NCBI GenBank assembly: GCA_036476315.1
Contig: JAZGBI010000074.1
Coordinates: forward strand, 1 to 61,358
Direction: 5' to 3'
DNA length: 61,358 bases
Source of the DNA: Candidatus Neomarinimicrobiota bacterium
Lineage (GTDB): Bacteria; Fidelibacterota; Marinisomatia; Marinisomatales; S15-B10
The position numbers and the translations under genes were made by a program. This document shows, piece by piece, positions 1-9,722 of the stretch (position 1 is its first letter; each line of letters opens with the position of its first letter). Below the pieces are notes generated by a model, which saw only the letters and a program-made list of their open reading frames with translations, ran no database searches and had not been told where the DNA came from.

Positions 1-126
1 GATGGAAGCGAGTTCTGGGACTTAAGGACAAAGGAAGGGAGGGATGTTGCCTATGGACTTTATATCTATCATATCGAAGCGCCGGGAATTGGTGAAACTA
101 TTGGAAAGTTTGCGCTGATTAAATGA
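1..126 (+). CDS. 3' end of a secreted-type protein (partial)
   Basis: The first frame is open from the window edge to TGA at 124-126 and encodes 41 residues ending KFALIK. The tail reads like the last strands of a beta-rich domain, with the motifs DGSEFWDL and AYGLYIYHIEAPG. Tails of this kind are common at the C-terminus of large secreted proteins in FCB-group genomes; that is an inference from style. The stop overlaps the ATG of the next gene (ATGA), so the two are probably cotranscribed. No function can be given from this fragment. Confidence 0.6.
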   Translation, partial: DGSEFWDLRTKEGRDVAYGLYIYHIEAPGIGETIGKFALIK

Positions 127-1220
127 CCTTTATAGAACAAATTCTTCATAAAACAATACCATATCGGTTCCCTGAAAAAAGTTGTAATCTTTCCGGGGTC
201 AAATGGTTAATACTCTATTTTTCAATACTAACTCTATCAAATCCTGCCTTTAGTCAGTTCGCAATTAATGTTTCAAAGGTAGGGACAACCTCTGCGCCGT
301 TTCTGGAAATTGGCGTCGGGTCCAGAGCCATAGGGATGGGAAGTGCGTTTGTTGCCGTTGCCGATGATGCCACGGCATTATACTGGAATGTTGCAGGATT
401 ATCGCGCTTGACACGGAATGAAATGATTTTAATTCACTCCGAATGGATAGCGGACATCAGTTATGATTTCGTGGGAGGCGCTTTTCCTTTGAGTGGTTTT
501 GGAACCATAGGCATCAGCATTACATCTCTGAGCACTGATGAAATGAAAGTAAGGACGGTTGATAAACCTGAAGGGACAGGAGAAAAATTTAGTGTGGGGG
601 ATCTGGCGATGGGTGTTGCCTATGCCAAGAATCTTACCGACAGATTCTCAATTGGCCTGAACGTGAAATATATTCGACAGAAAATCTGGCACATGAGTGC
701 TACAGGATTTGCTGCTGACATTGGAACTTTGTTCACTACTCAATTTGCTGGCATGAAAATCGGAATGAGCATATCCAATTTCGGCGGCAAGATGCGGATG
801 CTTGGAAAGGATACATTTGTTAATTATGATTTGGCTCCGACTCAGGAAGGGAGTAATGACCGAATACCTGCCAACTTAAGAACAGACGAATTCCCACTAC
901 CCCTCCTTTTCCGTGTTGGATTGGCAATGGATGTTCTTAAATCCAGATCCAATCATTTGACAATTGCGATAGATGCTGCTCACCCCAATGATAATACAGA
1001 GTACGTGAACCTGGGGTTGGAATATGCCTTGAATAATTGGTTGTTCTTGAGAGCTGGTTATAAAAATCTTTTTATGCTCGATAACGAAGAAGGCTTAGCT
1101 CTGGGAGCAGGATTAAAATACAAAATTAACAGAGCCGTATCGATGAAATTTGACTACGGCTATCAGGACTTTGGAAGGTTGATCAATGCCCAGAGATTAT
1201 CATTAGCCTTAGAATTCTAA
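123..1220 (+). CDS. PorV/PorQ-like outer-membrane protein
   Basis: This 365-residue protein has a hydrophobic segment at about 27-43 followed by a likely signal-peptidase site near AFSQ. The mature start has the motif GSRAIGMGSAFVAVADD and then WNVAGLSRL, which is typical of the PorV/PorQ (UPF0164) family of FadL-like barrels. These sit in the outer membrane and, in type IX secretion systems, help release or attach cargo. Alternating hydrophobic strands run to a C-terminal phenylalanine (LSLALEF). The n-region is long (about 26 residues), but no later in-frame ATG precedes the signal, so the ATG overlapping the upstream stop is kept. The family is clear; a secretion role is inferred. Confidence 0.8.
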   Translation: MTFIEQILHKTIPYRFPEKSCNLSGVKWLILYFSILTLSNPAFSQFAINVSKVGTTSAPFLEIGVGSRAIGMGSAFVAVADDATALYWNVAGLSRLTRNEMILIHSEWIADISYDFVGGAFPLSGFGTIGISITSLSTDEMKVRTVDKPEGTGEKFSVGDLAMGVAYAKNLTDRFSIGLNVKYIRQKIWHMSATGFAADIGTLFTTQFAGMKIGMSISNFGGKMRMLGKDTFVNYDLAPTQEGSNDRIPANLRTDEFPLPLLFRVGLAMDVLKSRSNHLTIAIDAAHPNDNTEYVNLGLEYALNNWLFLRAGYKNLFMLDNEEGLALGAGLKYKINRAVSMKFDYGYQDFGRLINAQRLSLALEF

Positions 1221-1285
1221 GGGTTACACGGATTCTTCACACTTTCTTCGATTATCTTTTGCTTTTGTTCACCGTTTTTCTATAA

Positions 1286-1579
1286 ACTACGTTTGATGGT
1301 ACAACCTGCAAAATCGCAGGTACTGGTCAGGGGACTTCTGCAGGGAGATCCTTCGGCACTCATTCATTTCCTTCAATAAATATAAAGCAAGCAGCTCAAT
1401 TGAGCGAGATTCCAGCCAGACGATCATGGACCTATCCAAATGTTCAGCCATTTCAAGAGCTTAAGAAAAAAGGTGAGCGATTCCGTCTTATGAAAGGCTA
1501 TTTCATAAAGATGCGAGAATTATCAATAGAGGATTTGTCTGGCGAAGAAGAGGAAAAGCGGACCTGGGATGAATATTGA
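1286..1579 (+). pseudogene. 3' remnant of an unidentified gene, coupled to the symporter gene
   Basis: A frame open from just after a TAA at 1283 to TGA at 1577-1579 encodes about 97 residues. Its composition is protein-like: QAAQLSEIPARRSW, then FQELKKKGERFRLMKGYF, ending KRTWDEY. It has no good start; the first ATG is at 1490. Its stop overlaps the symporter ATG (1569) by 11 bases, the usual arrangement inside an operon. I read this as the C-terminal part of a gene whose front was lost at a breakpoint near 1285. I do not recognise the family. The rest of 1221-1568 holds nothing else I can identify. Confidence 0.45.
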
Positions 1580-3152
1580 TCTGTTGATGGTGCTTCTCTA
1601 TTTCGTAGGGATCTTTATTTTCGGAGTGTATAAGAGTGCCAGGCAGAAAAAAGATGCTGAGGCCTACTTCCTCAGCGGCAGAAAGCTGCGCTGGCCCTCC
1701 ATTGCCATGTCCACAATCGCAACCAATATTCAAGCCGGCCACTTTATCGGCATGGGGGGGGCTGCCTACGCCTACGGTTTGGCACAGGCAAATTTTGAAA
1801 TTGGCGCCGTCTTCGGTATCCTTTTGGCCGCCTTCTTTTTCGTTCCCCTTTATTTGCGGTTAAAAGTATTCACCCTCGCACAATTCTTTCAGGATAGATT
1901 CGGTAGCTTCCTCGCTCTCAGCTATGCAATATTTTCCATTGTTCTGTTTGGAATAATATATCTGGGAGGTGCTCTCTACTGGGGAAGCTTCGCCATCAAC
2001 GGAATTTTTGGAGAACAATTGAATATACTCCATCCAGATCCCGTAATGAGGCTCTACATCCTTGTGGTTCTTATGGGGCTGTTTTCAGCAGGGTACGTCT
2101 ATTTCGGTGGACTTGCGGCAGTGGTTCGCACCGACGTGATTCAAATGATTACTTTGCTGGGGGGTTCCTCCATCGTCTTAGTGTTGGCCATAAAAACGCT
2201 TGGTGGCCTACCCGAACTGTATAACGTAGACTTATACAGCGGTATTCAGACAGGCAAGGATCACTTGATGCATCTGTTTTTGCCCCTGGATCACGAGAAA
2301 ATTCCGTGGACGGCGGTGTTTTTTGGGATGCTGTTAATGCATATCCAATACTGGGGAGCAAACCAGGTAATTCTGCAAAGGGCCCTTGCCGCACGCTCTC
2401 TCAAGGATGCTCAACTGGGACTGGTCGTTGGTGGTTTCTTGAAGTACTTTGTGGCAGCTCTGATTATTATTCCACCGATTGCCTTGGTCGGTTTTCATGA
2501 ATCGCTGGAGGATCCCGATCGGGCATACATTGTGTTGGTAAACACATTGCTGGCACCGGGTATCCGTGGTTTTGTTCTCATGGGACTCTTCGCTTCATTG
2601 ATGAGTACCGTTGATTCCATTATCAATTCGGTAGGCACCATGATTTCCATTGATGTGTATAAACGACTGATTAACAAAAAGGCAACGGACAAACAATTGA
2701 TCCGAATAGGGAAGAACTCCACCTGGCTGTCTACCATTGCGGGGATTTTGTTCGCATTTGCGCTCATTCATATCAAGCATGGTGGGCTTGATTTTCCCCT
2801 CTCTCATCTAACAAACGAGATATCCTACCATATCAAAGCCGGCTTCACAATTTTGATTCTGGCGGCGGTGTTCTGCAGCCACACGCCCAAGAAAATTGTT
2901 ACAACTGTTTTTATAGCCAGTGCAGGCGTATCGCTTGCTTTCAGATATCTCATATTCCCCGATATGAATTACTTGAACCGAACAGGGTGGGTTATCGTAT
3001 TGTGTTATGGAATTCTTGCGGCAGTGTCTCATTTCTCACCCGGACAAAAGATAAGGTGGAAGGAACTGATCACTGTTGACTCAAGGATGGTAGGATACTT
3101 CGGCATAGTTCTTGCTCTTAGTTTGATTGGACTAAACATAGTTTTTCGCTAG
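1569..3152 (+). CDS. sodium:solute symporter (SSS family)
   Basis: This 527-residue, very hydrophobic protein has about 13-14 predicted membrane segments. The N-terminal region has a GVYKSARQKKDAEAYFLSGR stretch, a form of the SSS signature around TM1-2, followed by MSTIATNIQAGHFIGMGGAA. SSS proteins import sugars, polyols, organic acids or amino acids with sodium. The substrate is not visible; the neighbours (sugar kinase, inositol-type dehydrogenase fragment) suggest a sugar or polyol. The start overlaps the upstream remnant, and the hydrolase gene follows after 16 bases, so this is operonic. Confidence 0.88.
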   Translation: MNIDLLMVLLYFVGIFIFGVYKSARQKKDAEAYFLSGRKLRWPSIAMSTIATNIQAGHFIGMGGAAYAYGLAQANFEIGAVFGILLAAFFFVPLYLRLKVFTLAQFFQDRFGSFLALSYAIFSIVLFGIIYLGGALYWGSFAINGIFGEQLNILHPDPVMRLYILVVLMGLFSAGYVYFGGLAAVVRTDVIQMITLLGGSSIVLVLAIKTLGGLPELYNVDLYSGIQTGKDHLMHLFLPLDHEKIPWTAVFFGMLLMHIQYWGANQVILQRALAARSLKDAQLGLVVGGFLKYFVAALIIIPPIALVGFHESLEDPDRAYIVLVNTLLAPGIRGFVLMGLFASLMSTVDSIINSVGTMISIDVYKRLINKKATDKQLIRIGKNSTWLSTIAGILFAFALIHIKHGGLDFPLSHLTNEISYHIKAGFTILILAAVFCSHTPKKIVTTVFIASAGVSLAFRYLIFPDMNYLNRTGWVIVLCYGILAAVSHFSPGQKIRWKELITVDSRMVGYFGIVLALSLIGLNIVFR

Positions 3153-3168
3153 ATGGAGAAACGGAACC

Positions 3169-3921
3169 ATGAAGATAAAATTCACTGGAACAGGAGATGG
3201 GCGTGGGATACCTGTCATTGGTTGTCAGTGCCGGCTCTGCACGATAGCGAGGAAAGAGGACGGGAGAAATCGCCGCCGGAGAGTATCGGTTATCATATCG
3301 GATGAATCGGATAAAATTCTGTTTGATACACCCCCTACCATTGGAGAAGTGTTAAACGAAGAGAAGGTATTCCAACTATCGGCCGTGTTTCTTTCTCACA
3401 AACATTATGATCATGTCGGAGGAATCACTGAATTTGAATACTGGCCAGAAAGAATTCCTGTTTATGGAAATATATCGGTCCTTGGGAATTTTGAAATAAC
3501 AGACAAATTGTATGAAAACTGTGAATTTAATATCCTGCATGAGAAGAAATCCGTCAGAGTCAAAAGTATTAGAATTACCCCTTTCTCCGTTTCCCATAAG
3601 GTCCCCACCTTTGGATTGATGTTTAAAGAAGATGAAAAACGGATTGTTCATTTCAATGATAAGGGAGATACACTAAACGACTACGAAAAAAAGCTTGTGA
3701 AAGAGTCGGATGTTGTCGTGTTTCATACCGTAGCTTTTGATGGCGGTACGGACCACCTTGATGTCGTAAGAGTGATGAATATTGCAGAAACGCATCCTTC
3801 CACCCGCATTGTTATCACTCATATCGGCCATAATAATTTGGCCCATGAAGAACTGGTGGAAAAACTTGCCGCATGTGAGAATATGATTGTCGCCTATGAT
3901 GGGCTGGAAATTGAAGTTTAG
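3169..3921 (+). CDS. PhnP-like metallo-beta-lactamase-fold hydrolase
   Basis: This 250-residue protein has the metal-binding motif SHKHYDHVGG (His77, His79, Asp81, His82), later His residues at SVSHK, and ITHIGH near the C-terminus. The N-terminal cysteines in GCQCRLC (19, 21, 24) resemble the extra zinc site of the PhnP branch, which hydrolyses cyclic phosphodiesters in phosphonate use. No other phosphonate gene is present, so the true substrate is open. In this operon it lies between a symporter and a sugar kinase and may open a cyclic sugar-derived intermediate; that is inference only. The protein ends with LEIEV. Confidence 0.8.
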   Translation: MKIKFTGTGDGRGIPVIGCQCRLCTIARKEDGRNRRRRVSVIISDESDKILFDTPPTIGEVLNEEKVFQLSAVFLSHKHYDHVGGITEFEYWPERIPVYGNISVLGNFEITDKLYENCEFNILHEKKSVRVKSIRITPFSVSHKVPTFGLMFKEDEKRIVHFNDKGDTLNDYEKKLVKESDVVVFHTVAFDGGTDHLDVVRVMNIAETHPSTRIVITHIGHNNLAHEELVEKLAACENMIVAYDGLEIEV

Positions 3922-3995
3922 CGTACAAAAGAATAACCGCTTATTCAATTGTCTCGCCATAGAGTCCCTTCCCTGAGAACTCCGGAGTCGTTATA

Positions 3996-4922
3996 ATGAC
4001 TCAACCGGTAAATTTTGATATAATTATACTGGGGCATTTTGCGAAAGATAAATTGGTTATCGATGGTGTGAAAAAAAATGCTCTGGGTGGAGCCGTTTAT
4101 TACGGTTCTATGGCTTTATCGAAAATGAATATTTCCACCGGAATTATCACCCTCCTTTCCAGAGAAGACTTTTGCTATCTTGACATTCTTGAAAAGAACG
4201 GTGTAAAAGTTTTTGCCCATGAAGCCGATATGACGAGTGGCATTGAAAACATATACCGTTCAGAGAACCTTGATAAGAGGATTTGCAAGCCTCTAGGATT
4301 TGCAGGAGAATTCAGGAAGAAACATATACCTGATGTGACAACGAAGGTTTTTCATATCGGACCGATTATGGCGGGCGAAGTTTCCCTCGACCTGATTGAC
4401 TGGTTAACCTCAAAGTTCGATAAGGTCTCTCTCGACCTTCAGGGAGTCCTACGGGTTAGAGAGGGCAATCAGCTTACCTTTAGCGATTGGTCCGAAAAGG
4501 AACGAGGGTTGAAGCGAATCCATACCATAAAAGCGGACTCGGTAGAATCCAAAGTTATTACAGGGGAGAAAGACATTGCCAAAGCGGCCAAGATTATCGC
4601 CGGTTGGGGACCGCGGGAAGTGGCCATCACACACAAAGATGGTCTATTGGTTTATGGTGAGGGTGAAATATTCGAAGCTCCTTTTACCCCTCGTGTCTTG
4701 AAAGGCCGCACAGGTCGGGGGGATACCTGCATTTCTGCCTATCTGGCGAGGCGGTTAAAAGCATCACCTGAGGAGTCGTGCAGGTTCGCCGCTGCCGTAA
4801 CTTCCCTAAAATTGGAAAAAGAAGGACCCTTTGATCGAACGGTTGAAGATATCGTGGAGAAGCTAACCGGGCAGGGCAACTGTGAGAACATAATTCCGCA
4901 ACTACAAGAAAAAAGAGATTAA
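3996..4922 (+). CDS. PfkB-family sugar kinase
   Basis: This 308-residue protein has the usual PfkB layout. Near the N-terminus it has the glycine pair in LGGAVYYGSMALSKM, and near the C-terminus the signature GRTGRGDTCISAYLARR with the predicted catalytic base Asp243. PfkB kinases phosphorylate sugars, sugar acids or nucleosides with ATP. The substrate cannot be read from the sequence. It lies 74 bases after the PhnP-like gene and 3 bases before the dehydrogenase fragment, so it belongs to the same operon. The length is normal for the family and no key residue is missing. Confidence 0.85.
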   Translation: MTQPVNFDIIILGHFAKDKLVIDGVKKNALGGAVYYGSMALSKMNISTGIITLLSREDFCYLDILEKNGVKVFAHEADMTSGIENIYRSENLDKRICKPLGFAGEFRKKHIPDVTTKVFHIGPIMAGEVSLDLIDWLTSKFDKVSLDLQGVLRVREGNQLTFSDWSEKERGLKRIHTIKADSVESKVITGEKDIAKAAKIIAGWGPREVAITHKDGLLVYGEGEIFEAPFTPRVLKGRTGRGDTCISAYLARRLKASPEESCRFAAAVTSLKLEKEGPFDRTVEDIVEKLTGQGNCENIIPQLQEKRD

Positions 4923-4925
4923 ACA

Positions 4926-5237
4926 GTGTCAACGATGAAAACAGTAACGTTATTTGCTGATTGGGATTCCAAGCCGGATTTTGAGCTGGGATCAAAAGAT
5001 ATTGAGGGGGAACTGACCTATCTTGGCGGCAAGGTGTGGCGAAATCCTGTTATTAAGGTTGTTGAAAAGGAAATTCCCCAAGTGGGACCTACGGAAGTGT
5101 TAATCAAAGTGAAGGCTTGCGGCATTTGTGGTAGCGATGTTCACATGTTTCAAACCGATGAAGATGGATACATCTTCTACCCAGGGCTTACAGCATTCCC
5201 GGGTGGGGTCATCTTGCTTCCTTTCTATCCTCTGTAA
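4926..5237 (+). pseudogene. truncated zinc alcohol/polyol dehydrogenase
   Basis: About 92 residues match the start of a medium-chain zinc dehydrogenase: KACGICGSDVHMFQ carries the catalytic-zinc Cys and His, followed by GYIFYPGLTAFP. The family would then continue into the GHE motif. Instead the frame runs into an unrelated tail, GGVILLPFYPL, and stops, so about 250-300 residues are missing. The break lies near 5202. The start is GTG at 4926 or ATG at 4935. The segment LTYLGGKVW recalls the inosose-dehydrogenase (IolM-type) branch of Thermotoga; that is recollection and needs a search. The neighbours favour a sugar or polyol route. Confidence 0.7.
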
Positions 5238-5404
5238 TTTACCCAAAAGTATCACCTTAGCTTTTACAGTAAATCTGTCCGGCTGATTAAAACACTACAC
5301 ATCGCTCAGCTAGGCAAAGCGTGCGACAGTTTCCCGGTCCTCGGCAAATGTGACTGAGACAAAAAGGTAACTGAGAATCAGGAAGAAATAACGGAAGAAC
5401 ATTG

Positions 5405-7969
5405 TCACCTCAACAGCACCGCCCTTCTGGTCTGAACGAATTGGCGGGTGTGATCATTGGTAGTCTTACCCGTGAAGGATCTGGCAAACATGCGGATAAA
5501 GTAGGTTCCACTACTCACTGGCTTGCCGCCATCATCGGTGCCATCCCACATGATTTTCTTGAAACCTGGTTCTTCAATTCCGTTCATCAGAATTTTCACA
5601 CGCCTCCCCAGAATGTCGTACACGGCCAGCTGCACGTGCGCCGTCCTGGGTAATTCATACGTTATTTCCGTGCCGGGATTGAACGGATTTGGATAATTCT
5701 GATACAATACGTAACGATCCGGCAGAAGAACAGGTTCTTTAGCAATGTCAATCGTAGAAACTTGGGCAAGCTGAAGATCGTCAAAATACAACTCCCCGAA
5801 TAGAGAACTGCCTGGGCTGTACGTAAGCTGGATGCTGTCGATTCTCAGAGTTCCGTCCAGATTCCCATCACCGATCCAGGTACCCGTTCCGTCATTCGTC
5901 ATATCCCACGAAACCAATCGCCACCCGATCCAGTCTATGGTGTACCAGGGACTCACCTCATGATTGGCCGCGGCGGAATTGGGCACATGGTCATCCACAC
6001 TGAAACGGAACTGGTTCCCGCTTCCGTCACCAAATACGTAAATCTGCAGGAGGTAACTGCTGTCAAAATTGACATTCCTGGGCGAACCACCGCTCAGATA
6101 TGTACGAATCAGCCAGGACGTTGAATGAATATCCCAACCATAATCGATCTTCAGAGACAGGGTGCTGCCGGTCAGTAAATTCACCATATCCCCGCTGACG
6201 CTCCTGCCGGTACTATCCGTAATGATTCCGGTTGTGCTTCCACTTTGCTGGGGGACCCACCAGTTGCTCGTCGTCCCCGATTCAAAATCGTCAATACTCC
6301 GGCTCGAAAAGGTATTCTCTGACGTTCGAAAACTGTAGGCCTCATAGGAAAATGATTCATTACCTGCCAGATCCCGGAGACCGGGATAGACTCGAGTTAT
6401 GTAGATTTCATCGGGATGAAGCGGTTCTGCCGGGAAAAAAGAGAGAACACTCTGGCTCCCCACAACGTAGTGCTCAAGAATTCCTGATACTGCCGATCGG
6501 TCGGAAAATCTCTCCAGTTTGAAGATATCATCGGAAATGGACGATTCATCAAGTTCTTCATCGTAGGTTACACTGACGATGAGATTCAATTCCACGTTTG
6601 ACGCGTTCAAGGATGGATGGACCGTCAAGATATCCGGAGGATACATGTCCGGGGGACCCGTCCTGAAACTCAATGTGAAATCGTCTCCTCCGGTTCCGTC
6701 CCCATTTCCATCGAGGGGATGTCCATAAACATCGAGAGACTTCCCTGAAACCGTGACGGCATAATGTTCCTCGAATTCAAGAGTGTCGGGCTGAAATCGC
6801 ATCTTTTCACCATCGTCCGACCACAAGAAAGTTCCTTCGGAATGGGGTACGATCGCGAGTGTTGTTTCCACACTGGCATGCTTCATTTCCCGGCTGAATT
6901 CAATCACTATGGGATCCCACGCGGGGACGTTGGTGTCCCCTTCGGCGGGCTCGGTTGAAACCACGTGTGGGGGTACCTTCGAGATGAGCTTTGGATCTGC
7001 AAAGGTGAAGAACGTGTCCACCACCACCACCTGGACCGTATCGCCGTAAAAGCCGTCCGCCTTCACTGTCAATTCCAGTGTGTCGTCCGGTAGATTCTCC
7101 AAAAAGTAAAATCCATTGTGAAGCAGGCCAGGGTCGTTTGCATACTTGTGGAACAGTGATTCAAAGGAGTCTGTGGTGTCTGTCTGACCGTTCAGAGTCA
7201 CCACCGCTCCATTGACTGGCACACCCGTTTCCAGATCGGAAATGATTCCTGCGCATGTGCCAACGAAAGGCCGGTCAGTTTCATGATACTTCAGTATGGA
7301 CCAGAAAAAGGTGAGTGCCTCCAGTTCTTTCCATTGCGCATTCATGTTCCGCTGATTTTGCCTGGGACTGGTGTGAAATCCTGCCTCGCTCAGTTCCGAG
7401 GGCATGACACTGTTCCTGTTCACGTGAAGATAGGGACCGCCGGACTGTTGACACCAATCGGACCACGTGTAGAAGCTGCAGTCCCCAATCGACCCCCGGG
7501 TGGTCGTTCTCATTCCTCTCGTGAGGAGATCCACCATAATATCGCTCATCGCCTGCCCACCTTTGGGCTCCTTTTCATTGCCGTTGTCGTACTGGCCCCA
7601 GAGAAGTAACGTACTGTTAGACTGGGGAGAGCCCGCATCGCTGTGAATGGAATGAAACCAGGCGGCAGGCTGGGCTTGGCCAAAGGCGTTATTCGCGTGA
7701 TCCGTTCTTTGAGAAAGTGATACCTGCTGCTGGTCGTTGGTGCGGGATCTGAATACCGTGTCAATATCCGTCATTGTCGTGAGCAGATTTCGCAGTGCCG
7801 AGGCAACTCTCAAATTCTTCTCCGCCTCAGAGTAGCCGTAGATTCCCATGTTCTCCTTCATGCTATGACCCGGATCGAGATAGATATTCCATCCCGACAG
7901 ACCGGTGACCTGCGCACACAAATAGTGGAACGAAAAAAGCCAGAAAGAAAGTAAGACAACTCTTTTCAT
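5405..7969 (-). CDS. secreted N-acetylmuramoyl-L-alanine amidase with Ig-like domains and sorting tail
   Basis: The start is set at ATG 7969 because it opens a clear signal peptide (MKRVVLLSFWLFSFHYLCAQ); the reading frame itself extends further upstream. The 854-residue protein begins with an amidase_3-like domain: YLDPGH holds the first zinc His (35), an EAEKN helix gives the Glu, and a second His lies in WFHSIHSDAG. It then has a carboxypeptidase-regulatory-like segment, two SbsA/Big_5-type Ig domains (STEPAEGDTNVP and VHPSLNASNVEL), a jelly-roll-like region, and a C-terminal domain with LYQNYPNPFNPGTEITYELP and GTYFIRM. The last is the FlgD-like/type-IX-style sorting tail. It likely remodels peptidoglycan at or outside the cell surface. 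Its ATG overlaps the upstream TAA by one base. Confidence 0.82.
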   Translation of the reverse strand: MKRVVLLSFWLFSFHYLCAQVTGLSGWNIYLDPGHSMKENMGIYGYSEAEKNLRVASALRNLLTTMTDIDTVFRSRTNDQQQVSLSQRTDHANNAFGQAQPAAWFHSIHSDAGSPQSNSTLLLWGQYDNGNEKEPKGGQAMSDIMVDLLTRGMRTTTRGSIGDCSFYTWSDWCQQSGGPYLHVNRNSVMPSELSEAGFHTSPRQNQRNMNAQWKELEALTFFWSILKYHETDRPFVGTCAGIISDLETGVPVNGAVVTLNGQTDTTDSFESLFHKYANDPGLLHNGFYFLENLPDDTLELTVKADGFYGDTVQVVVVDTFFTFADPKLISKVPPHVVSTEPAEGDTNVPAWDPIVIEFSREMKHASVETTLAIVPHSEGTFLWSDDGEKMRFQPDTLEFEEHYAVTVSGKSLDVYGHPLDGNGDGTGGDDFTLSFRTGPPDMYPPDILTVHPSLNASNVELNLIVSVTYDEELDESSISDDIFKLERFSDRSAVSGILEHYVVGSQSVLSFFPAEPLHPDEIYITRVYPGLRDLAGNESFSYEAYSFRTSENTFSSRSIDDFESGTTSNWWVPQQSGSTTGIITDSTGRSVSGDMVNLLTGSTLSLKIDYGWDIHSTSWLIRTYLSGGSPRNVNFDSSYLLQIYVFGDGSGNQFRFSVDDHVPNSAAANHEVSPWYTIDWIGWRLVSWDMTNDGTGTWIGDGNLDGTLRIDSIQLTYSPGSSLFGELYFDDLQLAQVSTIDIAKEPVLLPDRYVLYQNYPNPFNPGTEITYELPRTAHVQLAVYDILGRRVKILMNGIEEPGFKKIMWDGTDDGGKPVSSGTYFIRMFARSFTGKTTNDHTRQFVQTRRAVLLR

Positions 7970-8913
7970 TAACGAACTTCCTGAACAAGTATCTTTCCCT
8001 CGTTCAGGGTATGATAGGCGATCCATTTTCCATCTGGAGACCAGGTGGGGCTCATCTCCAGTTGCTTCTCGGTTTTGGTGATATTGACCTTCCCTGAGCC
8101 ATCAGCATTGACCGCATAAATGTCTGAAGAAAGGTATTGATGCCCATCATCCGATGTGATCATGTAGGTAATTCTATCACTACCGGGGGACCAGGAAGGT
8201 CGATAACCAATTCCAAGATCGACGGCATTTTTCCCGTCGATGCCGGTCACCCACAGATGCCCTCCCATGATTTCAAACGCAACGCTTTTTCCATCTGGAG
8301 AAACCGTCAGGTTCAGTTTTCCTCCCTTCACCGCCTCAAATGCCATTCTCCTCTTTTCCGGGAGTTCATAGATGATGATCTCCTCTTTGTGGGAAGTCAC
8401 GATTGTCTCGGAAGAGGGAGAAGAAGGATCAGTCGTTTTCTCCTTTCGCTCTGAATCGAACAGGAGAATATCTTTGGAGCCCGCCAAGAAGATCTGTTTC
8501 CCATCTCTTGACCAAGAGGGTGCCCCGGTTGGATCCGTTTGAAAGTCAGTCAGAAGGTGTTTCCTTCCGGAATTAACATCAAAGACTGCGACAGCATTGT
8601 ACCGGCGTCTGTTCTCATACCGGGAGACAATGGAGAGGATCCTGTCACCTGCCGGAGACCATCGGATGGCCAGTCCTGCCGCCGGTTCCTCTGAAATTGG
8701 AGTGACATCACCTTCCGGGAACGAAAGGAGATAAATGCCACGGTAGTTCCGCCCCGTAACTGCAAGGGTTGCCCCGTCCGGAGACCACCTGGGAGCGATG
8801 AAATAGGTCTCTTCACCTGTCAGTTCCAAGGGAGGACCCTCCACTTCAACCGCGAGTGAACCAGAGAATAACCGGGAAAGCGACAGGAGAAGGATAGGAA
8901 ATGTGAACTTCAT
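7969..8913 (-). CDS. secreted TolB-like beta-propeller protein
   Basis: ATG 8913 is chosen because it opens a signal peptide (MKFTFPILLLSLSRLFSGSL); the open frame runs upstream to 8961 without a better start. The 314-residue protein has at least five PD40/WD40-like blades of the form APRWSPDGATLAVTG, IRWSPAGDRIL, PSWSRDGKQIFL, LTVSPDGKSVAFE and PTWSPDGKWIAYHT. Such propellers, related to TolB, bind proteins in the periplasm. There is no enzyme domain. It is translationally coupled to the amidase gene downstream, so it may help localise or regulate that amidase; this is inferred from the overlap alone. Confidence 0.8.
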   Translation of the reverse strand: MKFTFPILLLSLSRLFSGSLAVEVEGPPLELTGEETYFIAPRWSPDGATLAVTGRNYRGIYLLSFPEGDVTPISEEPAAGLAIRWSPAGDRILSIVSRYENRRRYNAVAVFDVNSGRKHLLTDFQTDPTGAPSWSRDGKQIFLAGSKDILLFDSERKEKTTDPSSPSSETIVTSHKEEIIIYELPEKRRMAFEAVKGGKLNLTVSPDGKSVAFEIMGGHLWVTGIDGKNAVDLGIGYRPSWSPGSDRITYMITSDDGHQYLSSDIYAVNADGSGKVNITKTEKQLEMSPTWSPDGKWIAYHTLNEGKILVQEVR

Positions 8914-9099
8914 AGGTGGTTCCACAAATTTACGTATAATGAAGACCATTCTCCACGCCAACCAGACACTGGGCAGTGAGGCAGAATATCTTTTATGCGA
9001 AAAGCAAAATAGGAAAAAAAGTCGGCCTTAAGATCGTCCCGCCAGTATTCGTGGAGGCGGAGACGCGGATCAGTCCCGACTCGTCGGGATTCAGCCGGA

Positions 9100-9144
9100 G
9101 TTCTTTTGCTACTTTTCTTGCGACCAAGAAAAGTAGCGAAGAAC
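9100..9144. repeat. perfect hairpin 1 of the intergenic family
   Basis: GCTACTTTTCTTG (9108-9120) pairs perfectly with CAAGAAAAGTAGC (9125-9137) around the loop CGAC. GTTCTT (9100-9105) can extend the stem with AAGAAC (9139-9144). There is no T-run after it, so it is not a standard terminator. Confidence 0.75.
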
Positions 9145-9221
9145 CAACGTTATCACCATAGCTCCCACCATCGGCGGTTAAGCTCATACTCCTTTTCCGA
9201 AAGATTGAACCATTTTTTCCT

Positions 9222-9247
9222 GTCCTTTTCTTACGCAAGAAAAGGAC
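9222..9247. repeat. perfect hairpin 2 of the intergenic family
   Basis: GTCCTTTTCTT pairs with AAGAAAAGGAC around the loop ACGC. The core TTTTCTT/AAGAAAA is shared with hairpins 1 and 3, while the outer bases differ and stay paired. Confidence 0.75.
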
Positions 9248-9722
9248 GAAAAGAACCGTCGCTGATGAAATATTCAGTTCGGCTTCAAGAGCGCTTGAGG
9301 GGGTCGTTTTAACTCTCCCCGCATTCTGCTGGGATCAAACAGAAAACAACCCTCACCCTCAAGCTCCTTTCAGCCATACATGACTGAATATTTCAAATGC
9401 GACAGGAAAACAAGAATACAGCAGGTTTCTTTCTCGGCCTGATTTCTCCGGGCGAAATAGAACCGGAGGCGGTTTCTGTTAAGAAAGAAACCTTGTCTGA
9501 GTCCCACCTCGGCTCGAAGGCTGAATATTTCATGTGCGACAAAGAATAGACAAAGAATAAGAGAAATGGCCTTAAAATCGTCCCGCCGGTTTTGGTGGAG
9601 GCGGAGTCACGGATCAGAATCCATGACTGTCTGAGACCCGCAGAATGCGGGACGAGTTTCATGAATTCCCGTGGCTCCAGCCGACAAGGGCGGGAGGATT
9701 TTTGAGCCAGAGTTCTTTTGCA

